Below are positions 33,603-42,185 of a DNA stretch of 64,000 nt, one piece after another. The stretch comes from Actinopolymorpha sp. NPDC004070 (GTDB lineage: Bacteria > Actinomycetota > Actinomycetes > Propionibacteriales > Actinopolymorphaceae): positions 1 to 64,000 of the forward strand of contig NZ_JBEXMJ010000019.1 of the NCBI RefSeq assembly GCF_040610475.1, given 5' to 3'. The notes beneath the pieces are model-generated. The model was given only the letters and a program-made list of their open reading frames with translations, searched no databases and was not told the origin of the DNA. Made by a program: the position numbers and the translations under genes. Numbering within the stretch: position 1 is the first letter of the stretch; each line of letters opens with the position of its first letter.

Positions 33603-35468
33603 ATGAACGCAACACCAGGCCCGTTCGGGCCCCAGCTTTCCCGGCGACGGGTGCTCGAGATCTTCGGCCTCGGTGCCGCGAGCGCCGCGGTGCTGTCCGC
33701 GTGTGGCGGCCAGCACAGCGGCAACGGAGGGGGCGGTGGCGGCGGCGGTGGAGCCGCCGGCGGCGGCGGTGGCAAGGGCGGGGAGTTCCACGGCGCCTAT
33801 CCGTACTCCGTGCCGCCGAAGGGCCACTTCAACCTGATGAGCGGTGTGACCGACTCGATCATGGGTGGCACGCCCTACCAGGACCTCATTCTTCTCCCCG
33901 GCGGCATGTACCGCTGGGCGGAGAAGAAGTGGGAGCCCATGCTGGCGGAGAAGTGGGAGTTCGACGGCAAGGCGAAGACGTTCACCTACCACGTCCGCCA
34001 GGGCCTTTCGTGGAGTGACGGCAAGCCGATCACCAGCAAGGACGTCGTGACGACGTTCTGGTGCCGGCGGATCATGCGCCAGGTCGAGTGGGACCTGATC
34101 GACGACGTGAAGGCCACCGACGACCAGACCGTGGTCTTCTCGATGAAGAAGCCGTCGACGGTGCTGGAGCGGTACGCCATCCGGCAGGCGATCTTCTCCG
34201 ACGCGACGTACGGCAAGTTCGCCAAGCGCGCGCAGGACCTGTTCGGTGGCGGCAAGGACCTCGACAGCCCCGAGGGCAAGAAGCTGAACGAGGACCTGCA
34301 GGGCTACCGCCCGAAGAACCCCGCCAAGGAGTTCATCACCAGCGGCCCGTTCACGTTCGACTTCAACAGCATCACCAACGCCCAGCTGACCCTGGTCAAG
34401 AAGGACAAGGGCTACGCCACGGACAAGGTGCTGTTCGACCGGGTCGTGCTCTACAACGGCGAGGTGCCCACCATCACCCCGCTGGTGGTCGGCAAGCAGG
34501 TCGACTACGCCACCCACGGTTTCCCGGTCGCGACCGAGAAGCAGATGATCAAGAAGGGCCTGCGGATCATCCGTCCGCCGGTCTACTCCGGCCCGGCGAT
34601 CTTCTTCAACATGGCCAAGCTTCCGGAGTTCAAGGACGCGCGCGTCCGCCAGGCGTTCGCGCACGCGATCAACCGCAACGACAACGGCACCTTCGCCCTC
34701 GGTGACTCCGGCAAGGGCGTGAAGTTCATGACCGGCTTCTCCGACAACCAGGTTCCGGACTGGCTGAGCGACGCCGAGCAGGGCAAGCTCGACACGTACG
34801 AGCTGGACCCGAAGAAGGCGGCCGACCTGCTCACCCAGGCCGGCTGGAAGAAGCAGGGCAACTCCTGGATGAAGCCGGACGGCAAGCCGGCGGCCTACGA
34901 GATCACGTTCCCGGCGGAGTTCGCCGACTGGTCGGCGGCCGGTGAGAACGCCGCCAAGCAGCTGTCGCAGTTCGGGATCAAGGTCACCGGCCGCGGGGTC
35001 ACCTTCACCCAGCAGCCGATCGACGTGGACAAGGGCAACTTCGAGCTGGCGATCCAGGGCTGGGGAACGTCCTCCCAGCCGCACCCGCACTTCGCCTTCG
35101 TCGCCGACCTGTTCACGCACAACATCCCGATCGCCGCCAACCAGGGCGGCAAGGGGATGGGCTTCGAGCTGAAGCAGAAGACCAAGGCGTACGGCCAGGT
35201 CGACCTGCAGGAGGTCGTGCTCTCGGCCGCGCAGGGCCTGGACGAGGCCGAGCAGAAGCGCAACGTCGCCAAGGCGGCGGTGGTGTTCAACGAGCTGCTG
35301 CCGATCGTGCCGCTGTTCGAGCGGTACGGCAACAACCCGTGCCTGGAGGGTGACCGGGTCGACAAGTGGCCGGCCGACAGCGACCCGCTGCTGCAGAACT
35401 CCCCGTACGCCGACAACTTCACCATCATGTTGATGTTGTCCGGCGACCTGAAGCCCGCCGGCAAGTAA
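33603..35468 (+). CDS. ABC transporter substrate-binding lipoprotein (SBP family 5)
   Basis: A 621-residue extracytoplasmic solute-binding protein of the peptide/nickel family 5. The N-terminus has a Tat-type twin arginine (SRRRVLEIFG) and a lipobox LSAC, so a folded, lipid-anchored export is likely. A Gly-rich linker of about 20 residues follows the lipid cysteine. The family-5 core shows HVRQGLSWSDGKPITSKDV and GMYRWAEKKWEPMLAEKWEF. Start ATG 33603 has GGGAGGA 5 nt upstream. It captures the ligand for the permease pair encoded before it. Confidence 0.92.
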   Translation: MNATPGPFGPQLSRRRVLEIFGLGAASAAVLSACGGQHSGNGGGGGGGGGAAGGGGGKGGEFHGAYPYSVPPKGHFNLMSGVTDSIMGGTPYQDLILLPGGMYRWAEKKWEPMLAEKWEFDGKAKTFTYHVRQGLSWSDGKPITSKDVVTTFWCRRIMRQVEWDLIDDVKATDDQTVVFSMKKPSTVLERYAIRQAIFSDATYGKFAKRAQDLFGGGKDLDSPEGKKLNEDLQGYRPKNPAKEFITSGPFTFDFNSITNAQLTLVKKDKGYATDKVLFDRVVLYNGEVPTITPLVVGKQVDYATHGFPVATEKQMIKKGLRIIRPPVYSGPAIFFNMAKLPEFKDARVRQAFAHAINRNDNGTFALGDSGKGVKFMTGFSDNQVPDWLSDAEQGKLDTYELDPKKAADLLTQAGWKKQGNSWMKPDGKPAAYEITFPAEFADWSAAGENAAKQLSQFGIKVTGRGVTFTQQPIDVDKGNFELAIQGWGTSSQPHPHFAFVADLFTHNIPIAANQGGKGMGFELKQKTKAYGQVDLQEVVLSAAQGLDEAEQKRNVAKAAVVFNELLPIVPLFERYGNNPCLEGDRVDKWPADSDPLLQNSPYADNFTIMLMLSGDLKPAGK

Positions 35469-35503
35469 GGCAGCTCGGGTAGTCGCGGAGCAGCGAACGC
35501 AGG

Positions 35504-35536
35504 ACGGCCCCCGCACGAGTTTCGTGCGGGGGCCGT
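35504..35536. terminator. Rho-independent-type terminator after the ABC operon
   Basis: A perfect 15-bp stem (35504-35518 with 35522-35536) closes on a 3-nt loop. It lies 36 bp after the binding-protein stop and before the convergent ABC-2 permease gene, so it should end transcription from both sides. Confidence 0.85.
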
Positions 35537-35562
35537 GTCGTCGTACCGTGTCGTCGTTCGGG

Positions 35563-36783
35563 TCAGTTGGCGGCCTCGACGGCGGCCGGTGTGGAGCCCT
35601 TCCTGGCACCACGCCACGCGTCCAGCAGGGAGATCTTGGCGCCCATCCGCAGGATCGCTCCCTCGTAGATCCGCGCGCCCGCCACGACCAGCGCGCCGAT
35701 CGCCGCCAGCATCAGGGCCAGCGCCAGCCCGATCTCCCACATCGGGGCGTCACCCCGCGCCATCCGCACGGGGGCACACAGCGCCGAGAACGGCGGCACG
35801 ATCGAGAGCACCCGGGAGACCGGCGCGTCGGGGTTGGCGTTGACGTAGAAGGTGGCGAAGAACGACACCATGATGGCCATGCTGGCCGGGGCGATGACGT
35901 TCTGCAGCTCCTCCTGGCGGGACACCCTGGCCGCGCTCGCGGCGAACACCGAGCTGTAGAAGCCGTAGCCGAGCACGAACCACAACATGACGTAGCCGAC
36001 GGGGATCACCAGGTCGGCGGTGACGTTCAGCATCCCGGTGGCGTTGCCCAGGGTGAGGCCGAACGCCGCGATCACGGCCAGCTGGGCGAACCCGAGGAGA
36101 CCGATGCCGAGGATCTTGCCGGCCAGCAGCGCCTTGGTGGAGATGGCGGACAGGATGAGCTCCACTACCCGGCTCGACTTCTCCTCCACGATGCCGAACG
36201 CCACCCACATGCAGTAGCCGATGAGCTGGCCGTAGAGCACGATGCTGCCGACGAACGCGATCTGGCCCCGCATCTCGGCCTTCGGGTCGGCCGGGTCGAG
36301 AGCATCGACCGCGAGCGGTGCGACCTGCTGGGCGGTCCGGACCGCCCCGGGGTCCATGCCGCCCTGGCGCAGCCGCTGCCCGGCGACGATGTCGCGGTGG
36401 GCGGTCTGGATCGCCGCACCGATCTGCGGGTCCAGCTTCTCCTTGACGAGGACCTTGCCGTCGGTCACGTAGGCGTCCAGCTTGCCGTCGGTGACGGCCG
36501 CGCGGGCCGCCGCCTCGTCGGGGTAGCGGACGCGCTCGACGGTCGCGTCGAGTGCGGTGGCCTGGGCCCTCACCGACGCGGCGAGCTGGTCGGCCGCGGG
36601 CCCGGCGTAGGCGACGCGGTAGGTGTCGTCGCCGCCGAGCAGCTTCGGCAGGAACAGGACCACGCCGAGGATGACCAGGGTGAGCGCGGTGGAGAACCAG
36701 AAGGACTTGTCGCGCAGCCGCTCGGTCAGCTCGCGACGGGCCACCGTGCGGGTGGCCTCGGACAGGGACAGAGGGGCGCTCAT
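35563..36783 (-). CDS. ABC-2 type permease (exporter)
   Basis: A 406-residue ABC-2 membrane subunit resembling NatB-like exporters. After the first helix (FWFSTALTLVILGVVLFL) there is an extracytoplasmic domain of about 150 residues, then five or more helices clustered in the C-terminal half, including the motif VGSIVLYGQLIGYCMWVAFGIVEEKSSRVVELILSA with the conserved E-EK. It overlaps the ATPase gene by ATGA (36780-36783). Exported substrate unknown. Confidence 0.87.
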   Translation of the reverse strand: MSAPLSLSEATRTVARRELTERLRDKSFWFSTALTLVILGVVLFLPKLLGGDDTYRVAYAGPAADQLAASVRAQATALDATVERVRYPDEAAARAAVTDGKLDAYVTDGKVLVKEKLDPQIGAAIQTAHRDIVAGQRLRQGGMDPGAVRTAQQVAPLAVDALDPADPKAEMRGQIAFVGSIVLYGQLIGYCMWVAFGIVEEKSSRVVELILSAISTKALLAGKILGIGLLGFAQLAVIAAFGLTLGNATGMLNVTADLVIPVGYVMLWFVLGYGFYSSVFAASAARVSRQEELQNVIAPASMAIMVSFFATFYVNANPDAPVSRVLSIVPPFSALCAPVRMARGDAPMWEIGLALALMLAAIGALVVAGARIYEGAILRMGAKISLLDAWRGARKGSTPAAVEAAN

Positions 36784-37751
36784 GCCGGGATCTCCTGGGT
36801 GGCCGGGCGGCTGCGGGTGTCGGTGGGGGAGGGCTGCGGAAGCTCCTCGGAGACGACCTCCCGGAAGAGGTCGACCAGGCTGGGGATGAGCGGCCGGAAC
36901 TCGTGCACCGGGCCGGCCGCGCGGGCGACGTCGAGCAGGTGCTGCGGGTCGACCGCCGAGCCGAGCTCGACCGTCGTGGCCAGGCTGCCGTCACGCCGGT
37001 CCTCGGCGACCACCTCGACTCCCGGTACGCCGGCGGTCCAGCCCGGACCGGCGCCGACCGCGACGAGGTAGCGGCGCGGGCGGTTCTGCGTCCGGAGCTG
37101 CTCGACGGTGCCGGTGGCGACGATCCGACCGGCGGCGATGATGCCGACCGCGTCGCAGAGGCGTTCGACCAGGTCGAGCTGGTGGGAGGAGAACAGCACC
37201 CCCACGCCGCGGCGAACCCGCTGGGCGAGGATCTCCGCCAGCGCGTCGACACCGACCGGGTCCAGGCCAGAGAACGGCTCGTCCAGCACCAGGAACGCCG
37301 GGTCGTGGACGAGCGCCGCGGCCAGCTGTACCCGCTGCTGGTTGCCGAGGGAGAGTGCCTCCACCCGGTCACCGGCCCGGTCGGCCAGGCCGAACTCCGC
37401 CAGCAGCTCCTCGACCGCGCCGGCCGCCACGTCGCGGGGTGTGCCGCGCAGCTTGGCGAGGTAGACGAGTTGTTCGCGGATCCGCATCTTCGGGTAGAGC
37501 CCCCGCTCCTCGGGCATGTACCCGAAGCTTCGCCGGGCGTCGGCGTCGGCGGGACGGCCGTTCCAGCGGACCTGTCCGGCGTCCTGTTCCAGGACACCCA
37601 TCAGGATGCGCATCGTCGTGGTCTTGCCCGCACCGTTGGTCCCGACGAAGCCGAACATCTGACCGGGCCGCACCGACAAGGAGAGATCATCGACGGCGAC
37701 GCGGTCGCCGTACCGCTTGGTGACACCTACGAGTTCAAGCACAAGGAACAC
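36780..37751 (-). CDS. ABC transporter ATP-binding protein (exporter)
   Basis: A 323-residue ATPase with Walker A GTNGAGKTTT, signature region LSLGNQQRVQLAAAL (a variant of LSGGQ), Walker B AFLVLDEPFSGLD and H-loop LFSSHQLDLVE. The C-terminal 90 residues form the extra domain often seen in NatA-like proteins. The partner permease follows with a 4-nt overlap. GTG 37751 is taken as start; GTG 37742 is an alternative. The variant signature is common in this subgroup. Confidence 0.88.
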   Translation of the reverse strand: MFLVLELVGVTKRYGDRVAVDDLSLSVRPGQMFGFVGTNGAGKTTTMRILMGVLEQDAGQVRWNGRPADADARRSFGYMPEERGLYPKMRIREQLVYLAKLRGTPRDVAAGAVEELLAEFGLADRAGDRVEALSLGNQQRVQLAAALVHDPAFLVLDEPFSGLDPVGVDALAEILAQRVRRGVGVLFSSHQLDLVERLCDAVGIIAAGRIVATGTVEQLRTQNRPRRYLVAVGAGPGWTAGVPGVEVVAEDRRDGSLATTVELGSAVDPQHLLDVARAAGPVHEFRPLIPSLVDLFREVVSEELPQPSPTDTRSRPATQEIPA

Positions 37752-38082
37752 ACTTTCAGGCGTTCGTGGTAAACCAGGTCATCCTCGGGGACGGTTTGTC
37801 ATCGACCCGGGGTAGGATCCGGGCGCCGCGCATGTCGAACGGCGGGTGAGACCGTGCCTTCGACGACCAGATCGACGACACCTGGTTCAGGTGCCTCCGG
37901 ACCGGAGCGGGGTGAGGCAGAATCTGCGCCCGGATCGGGCACAAGTTGAGCCCGCCGAGCGTTAGGTGCTCGATAAGCAGTCCGGACCCGCTGCCCGAGG
38001 GCCGCAGACCGAGGGTCCCGTTACACACAGCGCACAAAGACGTGCACACCGCAAGACCCGCTGAGCCAGGGGGAAGAGGACG
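37752..38082 (+). promoter_or_regulatory. 331-bp divergent region with four consecutive hairpins
   Basis: No gene is supportable between the divergent genes at 37751 (-) and 38083 (+). A TAGGAT hexamer at 37813-37818 could start a 250-nt leader to DUF4193. The leader would contain, in order, hairpins CACCTG-gtt-CAGGTG (37879-37893), CTCCGG-a-CCGGAG (37895-37907), GCCCG-gat-CGGGC (37928-37940) and CGAGC-gttaggt-GCTCG (37956-37972). This is a possible structured 5' UTR or small RNA; no known riboswitch class was recognised. Confidence 0.35.
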
Positions 38083-38382
38083 ATGGCCACCGATTACGAC
38101 GCGCCACGCAAGACGGACGAGGAGCTTTCCGAGGACAGCATCGAGGAGCTCAAGGCGCGGCGCATGGACAAGAACTCCGGGAAGGTCGACGTCGACGAGG
38201 CCGAGGTGGCCGAGACGTTCGAGCTCCCGGGCGCCGACCTTTCCAACGAGGAACTCTCCGTGCGGGTGCTGCCCCGCCAGGCGGACGAGTTCACCTGTTC
38301 GAGCTGCTTCCTGGTGCACCACCGCAGTCAGCTCGCGTTCGAGAAGAACGGCGGGCCGATCTGCCGGGACTGCGCCGCCTAG
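38083..38382 (+). CDS. DUF4193 family zinc-ribbon protein
   Basis: A 99-residue acidic protein of the actinobacterial DUF4193 family. The C-terminal TCSSCFLVHHRSQ and ICRDCAA provide two CxxC pairs, a four-cysteine zinc ribbon reminiscent of RNA-polymerase-binding small proteins. The N-terminal half is charged and probably disordered (DEELSEDSIEELKARRMDK). A purine-rich GGGGAAGAGGA precedes the ATG. Function unknown; often adjacent to dut in actinobacteria. Confidence 0.88.
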   Translation: MATDYDAPRKTDEELSEDSIEELKARRMDKNSGKVDVDEAEVAETFELPGADLSNEELSVRVLPRQADEFTCSSCFLVHHRSQLAFEKNGGPICRDCAA

Positions 38383-38508
38383 GGTCCGCTGGACAGGTCC
38401 GAACAGCAACACAGCCGGGCGGTCGAACACGGCCTGGCAGCGACACAGCCGGTAGCTACACGGCCGGGCAGCAGATCCGGGCAGGGCTGGACGGGGAAAC
38501 ACAGACCT

Positions 38509-38561
38509 ACGCGTCCGGGGGTGAGCGACCGCCACGTGCGGCGGCTCACCACCGGACGCGT
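38509..38561. terminator. Large bidirectional terminator hairpin
   Basis: ACGCGTCCGG (38509-38518) pairs with CCGGACGCGT (38552-38561). After a single-base mismatch the inner arms GGTGAGC (38520-38526) and GCTCACC (38544-38550) continue the stem, with a small CCGC/GCGG top. It lies between the convergent DUF4193 and DUF4235 genes. Confidence 0.85.
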
Positions 38562-38597
38562 CGTCGTGTCCGGGCGACACCTCGCCGGTGTTCGGCG

Positions 38598-38870
38598 CTA
38601 CTTCGACGGCGGCAGCTCACCCGTCCAGCGCTGCCACAGCTTGGCGGCCTGCCGGGTCGCCAGCAGCCGGGCGATGGCGATCCCCATCCCGCTGGCCAGC
38701 GCCCAGGTGACCGCTTCCTTCCAGGTCAGGTCGGGGTCCTCCGGGTCCGAGGGGGGCTCGTTGCCGGTGACGTAGCGCCAGCTGGTGTCGACGGCTTTGC
38801 GGGTCACGGCGACCGCGGCCAGAGTGCTGACACTCCGCACGACGGTCCATCCGAGTTTCGACCTTGTCAC
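38598..38870 (-). CDS. DUF4235 family membrane protein
   Basis: A 90-residue protein of the DUF4235 family, unknown function. It has a hydrophobic N-terminal segment (WTVVRSVSTLAAVAVTRKA) and a second one (AVTWALASGMGIAIARLLATRQAA) joined by an acidic linker PPSDPEDPDLTWK. Start GTG 38870 has GGGAGG 8 nt upstream. Probably anchored in the membrane by two helices. Confidence 0.85.
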   Translation of the reverse strand: MTRSKLGWTVVRSVSTLAAVAVTRKAVDTSWRYVTGNEPPSDPEDPDLTWKEAVTWALASGMGIAIARLLATRQAAKLWQRWTGELPPSK

Positions 38871-39008
38871 GTGGAAACCTCCCTGTTTTGGTCGAGTCTG
38901 GCACGTCGTGCGCGTGCTCGCGCGAGTTCCCGGGGCGCCGGGCGGGGCGGCGTGTTGGGAGACCGCGGGCGGCCCCGGTCCCGGGCGAACCGGGGTCCGC
39001 GTGGCTCC

Positions 39009-39560
39009 TCAGTCGGTGTCGGGCCAGGTGGCCCGAGACCGCTCCAGGGCGGCGGCCAGCCGCTCCGGGTGACGGCTCGCGACGTACCAGTACGGCGTGG
39101 GGTCGGTCGGGTCGGTGATCTCCACCCGTACGCCGCGGGAGATGTAGGGACGCAGGAACATCCGGGCGGTCGCGTCGGCCGCCGGGCCCCGCAGGGCCCG
39201 GGCCTGCCCGGTCGTCAGGGCGAGCACCGAGCCGATCGTCGCCCGCGGTGCCCGCGCCCCGCCCACCGAGAGCCCGGTGCCGTCGACGAGGACCCGCGTG
39301 CTGCCGAGGTAGCCGAGGCCCACACCGCACAGTGCCGCCGCCACCGCGCCGACCACGTGACCGGGACCGCCCATCGCGTGCTCGGCGGCGAACCACAGCG
39401 AAGCCACCATCACCGCCGCGAACGCCCACCACGACGCCGGCACCCACCAGCGTTCGGCGTAGGCCGGTTCGGTCCGCGCGGGGCCCACGGGGTGATCCGC
39501 AGGGTGGTCCGAGGGGTGGTCCGAGGGGTGGTCCGAGGCGTGGTCCGATGGCGCGTTCAC
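39009..39560 (-). CDS. DUF3093 family membrane protein
   Basis: A 183-residue protein of the actinobacterial DUF3093 family. Two membrane helices ([15 protein letters not shown] and [17 protein letters not shown]) precede a soluble domain ending [18 protein letters not shown]. The first 25 residues are a His/Asp-rich repeat ([16 protein letters not shown]) made by four 12-bp units and not part of the family. GGGAGG lies 9 nt before GTG 39560. It is divergent from dut; the linkage is common in actinobacteria, role unknown. Confidence 0.85.
   Translation of the reverse strand: MNAPSDHASDHPSDHPSDHPADHPVGPARTEPAYAERWWVPASWWAFAAVMVASLWFAAEHAMGGPGHVVGAVAAALCGVGLGYLGSTRVLVDGTGLSVGGARAPRATIGSVLALTTGQARALRGPAADATARMFLRPYISRGVRVEITDPTDPTPYWYVASRHPERLAAALERSRATWPDTD
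39503..39550 (+). repeat. Four 12-bp tandem repeats in the DUF3093 N-terminus
   Basis: GGTGGTCCGAGG is repeated at 39503, 39515 and 39527, and again with changes at 39539. On the coding strand this gives the His-Asp repeat at the N-terminus of DUF3093, likely to vary in length between strains. Confidence 0.7.
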
Positions 39561-39613
39561 GTCGGCTAGCCTCCCACCGCGAGCGCCCGGGATTGCGAGT
39601 AGGGTCGGGCACC

Positions 39614-40099
39614 GTGACCAGCACGGACGACGTCCCGGTGTTGATCCGGCGTCTCGACCCCGACGTGACGATTCCGGCCTACGCCCACCCGGGGGACGCC
39701 GGCGCCGACCTCGTGACGACGGTCGACGTCACGCTCGCCCCGGGAGAACGCGGGGTGGTGCCGACCGGCGTCGCGCTCGCTCTGCCCGCCGGATACGCCG
39801 CCTTCGTGCACCCGCGTTCCGGCCTCGCGGCCAGGCTCGGCGTGTCGATCGTCAACGCGCCGGGCACCGTCGACGCCGGCTACCGCGGCGAGATCCAGGT
39901 CGTTCTGGTCAACCTCGACCCACACACCACGGTCGAGTTCCGGCGCGGTGACCGAATCGCACAGCTGGTGATCCAGAAAGTCGAGCGTGCCCGGTTCGTC
40001 GAGGTCGACTCCTTGCCGGGGTCGCTGCGCGGCGCCGACGGCCACGGCTCGACCGGGGGCTTTACAGATGCGGGCCGACCCCGCGGTGGAGGGATCTGA
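39614..40099 (+). CDS. dut: dUTP diphosphatase (trimeric dUTPase)
   Basis: A 161-residue trimeric dUTPase that hydrolyses dUTP to dUMP, keeping uracil out of DNA and supplying dTMP synthesis. Conserved motifs: [10 protein letters not shown] (1), [11 protein letters not shown] (2), [14 protein letters not shown] (3, catalytic Asp and Tyr), [12 protein letters not shown] (4) and the flexible C-terminal GSTGGF (5). The start is GTG 39614. TAGGGT lies 8 nt upstream, so the message is probably leaderless. It is followed 1 nt later by DUF3710. Confidence 0.93.
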   Translation: MTSTDDVPVLIRRLDPDVTIPAYAHPGDAGADLVTTVDVTLAPGERGVVPTGVALALPAGYAAFVHPRSGLAARLGVSIVNAPGTVDAGYRGEIQVVLVNLDPHTTVEFRRGDRIAQLVIQKVERARFVEVDSLPGSLRGADGHGSTGGFTDAGRPRGGGI

Positions 40100-40100
40100 C

Positions 40101-40862
40101 GTGATTTTCCGAAGGGCCAACTCCTCACCCGCCGACCTCGACGCGCGCGACCGTCGCCGCCGCGGACGGCGCCCGGCCGACGACGACGTGCCCACGTACG
40201 CCGTCGACGAACAGCCCGACGCCGGCGAGGGCGGGACGGCCGGCCGGGCCGTGGACGACCCCGCGCCGCGGACGAAGGGGCCCTATGACGCCGCCGACGT
40301 GGACTCCCTCGACGAGCCGCTGAAGGTGGGCCGGATCGACCTCGGCGGTCTGCAGGTGCACCCGGTCGAGGGGATGGAGCTTCGGCTGCAGGTCGACGAG
40401 GAGTCCCAGTCGGTGGTGGCCGCGCTGCTCGTCCAGGAGGACTCCGCACTGGAGCTGCGGCCGTTCGCGGCACCGCGCACCGAAGGCCTGTGGGCCGAGA
40501 TCCGCCGCGAGATCGCGGCCGAGACCACCCGGCGCGGAGGCGTGGTGACCGAGGGGACCGGACCGTTCGGGCCCGAGGTGAAGGTCGTCGTCCCGGCCAC
40601 GATGCCCGACGGCCAGCAGGCCACGCAGGCCTCCCGCATCATCGGCGTGGACGGGCCCCGGTGGTTCCTGCGCGGCACGCTGATCGGCCGCGCGGCAGTC
40701 GACCCCGACGCCGCCGAACCCCTGCTCGCGGCGATGGCGCAGGTGGTCGTGGTCCGGGGCAAGGGACCCATGGCGCCGCGCGACATGATCCCGCTGCGGC
40801 TGCCCGAGGAGGCCCAGCAGATCGGTCCGGAGGACGTCGAGGACCCGGACGAGCTCGGCTGA
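40101..40862 (+). CDS. DUF3710 family protein
   Basis: A 253-residue protein of the actinobacterial DUF3710 family. The first 70 residues are charged and disordered; the conserved domain starts near VGRIDLGGLQVHPVEGMELRLQVD and includes GLWAEIRREIAAE and GVDGPRWFLRGTLIGRAA. The GTG start at 40101 has GGAGGG 7 nt upstream and lies 1 nt after the dut stop. No catalytic residues are evident and function is unknown, but conserved linkage to dut suggests nucleotide or replication-related work. Confidence 0.88.
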   Translation: MIFRRANSSPADLDARDRRRRGRRPADDDVPTYAVDEQPDAGEGGTAGRAVDDPAPRTKGPYDAADVDSLDEPLKVGRIDLGGLQVHPVEGMELRLQVDEESQSVVAALLVQEDSALELRPFAAPRTEGLWAEIRREIAAETTRRGGVVTEGTGPFGPEVKVVVPATMPDGQQATQASRIIGVDGPRWFLRGTLIGRAAVDPDAAEPLLAAMAQVVVVRGKGPMAPRDMIPLRLPEEAQQIGPEDVEDPDELG

Positions 40863-40964
40863 CCGGTCTCGCGGATCCCGGCGGCCTCCCCGATGCGTGA
40901 GGTGCGCCGAGATGAGTCGGGGCCCCGGCGTGCGTGCGGTCTCGTCGGTTCCGGAGCCTCCGAG

Positions 40965-40977
40965 TACGCTGCGTCGC
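40965..40977 (+). promoter_or_regulatory. Leaderless -10 of the OB-fold gene
   Basis: TACGCT (40965-40970) is 7 nt upstream of the ATG at 40978. No ribosome-binding site is present. Confidence 0.5.
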
Positions 40978-41373
40978 ATGAGCGGCGACACGACCAGGTC
41001 GACACGCACCGGTATGTGGCGTCGTGCCCTTTCCAGACTGACCAGCAGCCAGGACGACCTCGAGGCGGCCGAGCTGCAGGACGACGTACTGGAGGCGGGT
41101 TACGACCCGATCCACGGCTGCGCCGACCGTGAGCAGGTCCAGTTGCGCGGCACCATCAAGACGGTGACGTTGCGCCCCCGAGCGGGTACGCCCGCACTGG
41201 AGGCCGAGCTGTACGACGGGTCCGGCAAGGTGGCCCTGGTGTGGCTCGGCCGGCGCCGGATCGCCGGCATCGAACCCGGCCGCAACGTCATCGTCCGCGG
41301 CCGGATCGCTGTGCACGACGACCGCAGGATCATGTACAACCCTCGCTACGAGCTCAGGCCCCTGGGAGAGTGA
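40978..41373 (+). CDS. OB-fold nucleic acid-binding protein
   Basis: A 131-residue protein with an OB-fold of the tRNA-anticodon/RecG-like kind: VQLRGTIKTVTLRP, LEAELYDGSGKVALVWLGRRRIAGIEPGRNVIVRGRIAVHDDRRIMYNP. The pattern of five strands with a Gly-rich turn fits a single-stranded nucleic acid binder. It precedes DUF3159, 3 nt away, in an order I know from other actinobacteria. Cytoplasmic; ligand unknown. Confidence 0.85.
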   Translation: MSGDTTRSTRTGMWRRALSRLTSSQDDLEAAELQDDVLEAGYDPIHGCADREQVQLRGTIKTVTLRPRAGTPALEAELYDGSGKVALVWLGRRRIAGIEPGRNVIVRGRIAVHDDRRIMYNPRYELRPLGE

Positions 41374-41375
41374 CC

Positions 41376-42182
41376 GTGACCGACGGACCGTCGCCCCGCC
41401 CAGACGACGACTCTCCCGGCCGCCTGCCGGGCCGGCCCGCCGAGCACACCCAGGCTCCCGAGCGCACCGGGGTTCCCGAGCACGCCGAGGCGCCGGAGCG
41501 CGCGGAGGAGCCGGCCGAGGAGGACGAGGACGCCTTCTCGCTGCTGCGGGTCTTCGGCGGGTGGAGCGGCCTGCTGGACGCGGGACTTCCCGGTCTGGCA
41601 TTCGTCGTCGCTTTCACGGTGTCCGGTCAGCAGTTGCGGCCGGCGCTCATGGTGGCGATCGCGCTGGGCGTGGTGTTCGCCGTCGTCCGGCTGGTACGCC
41701 GCGACCCGCTGCAGAACGTCGTCGGCGGATTTTTCGGGGTCGCGATCGCGGCCCTGATCGCCAATGCCACCGGCAAGGCCGCCGACTTCTACCTGCCCGG
41801 CCTGTTCATCAATGCCGCCTACGCGGTCGGGTACCTGGTCGCCAACCTCGTGCGGTGGCCGCTGATCGGGGTCGTGGTCGGGCTGGCCGCCGGTTGGGGT
41901 ACGGCCTGGCGGGACGACCCCGTACTGCTGCGGGCGTTCACCCGGGCGGGCTGGCTGTGGGCGGGGTTCTTCCTGCTCAAGCTGGCCGTCCAGCTGCCGT
42001 TGTACCTCGCCGACCAGGTGGTCGCGCTCGGCGTGGCCCGGGTGGTGATGGGCTGGCCGCTGTGGCTGGTCCTGCTCTGGCTGACGTACGTCGTGGTGAA
42101 GGGCTCGGTGCCGCAGGCACACTTCCGCGCGGTCAAGCAGGCCGCCGAGCGGATCGCCGCCCGGCAGCACCCCGACAGGTGA
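41376..42182 (+). CDS. DUF3159 family membrane protein
   Basis: A 268-residue integral membrane protein of the DUF3159 family. After a Pro/Glu-rich tail (residues 1-45) there are about six hydrophobic segments, including WSGLLDAGLPGLAFVVAFTVSG, VVGGFFGVAIAALIANATG, LPGLFINAAYAVGYLVANLV and PLWLVLLWLTYVVV. GGGAG at 41364-41368 is 7 nt upstream of GTG 41376, favouring it over the GTG at 41370 that overlaps the previous stop. Function unknown; it may belong with the neighbouring potassium genes. It is convergent with the TrkA gene, 3 bp apart. Confidence 0.86.
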   Translation: MTDGPSPRPDDDSPGRLPGRPAEHTQAPERTGVPEHAEAPERAEEPAEEDEDAFSLLRVFGGWSGLLDAGLPGLAFVVAFTVSGQQLRPALMVAIALGVVFAVVRLVRRDPLQNVVGGFFGVAIAALIANATGKAADFYLPGLFINAAYAVGYLVANLVRWPLIGVVVGLAAGWGTAWRDDPVLLRAFTRAGWLWAGFFLLKLAVQLPLYLADQVVALGVARVVMGWPLWLVLLWLTYVVVKGSVPQAHFRAVKQAAERIAARQHPDR

Positions 42183-42185
42183 TTC

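Noticed and set aside
37832..37849. Five-codon ORF MSNGG in the leader before DUF4193
   Set aside because: No ribosome-binding site or leaderless spacing and no amino-acid run; likely chance.
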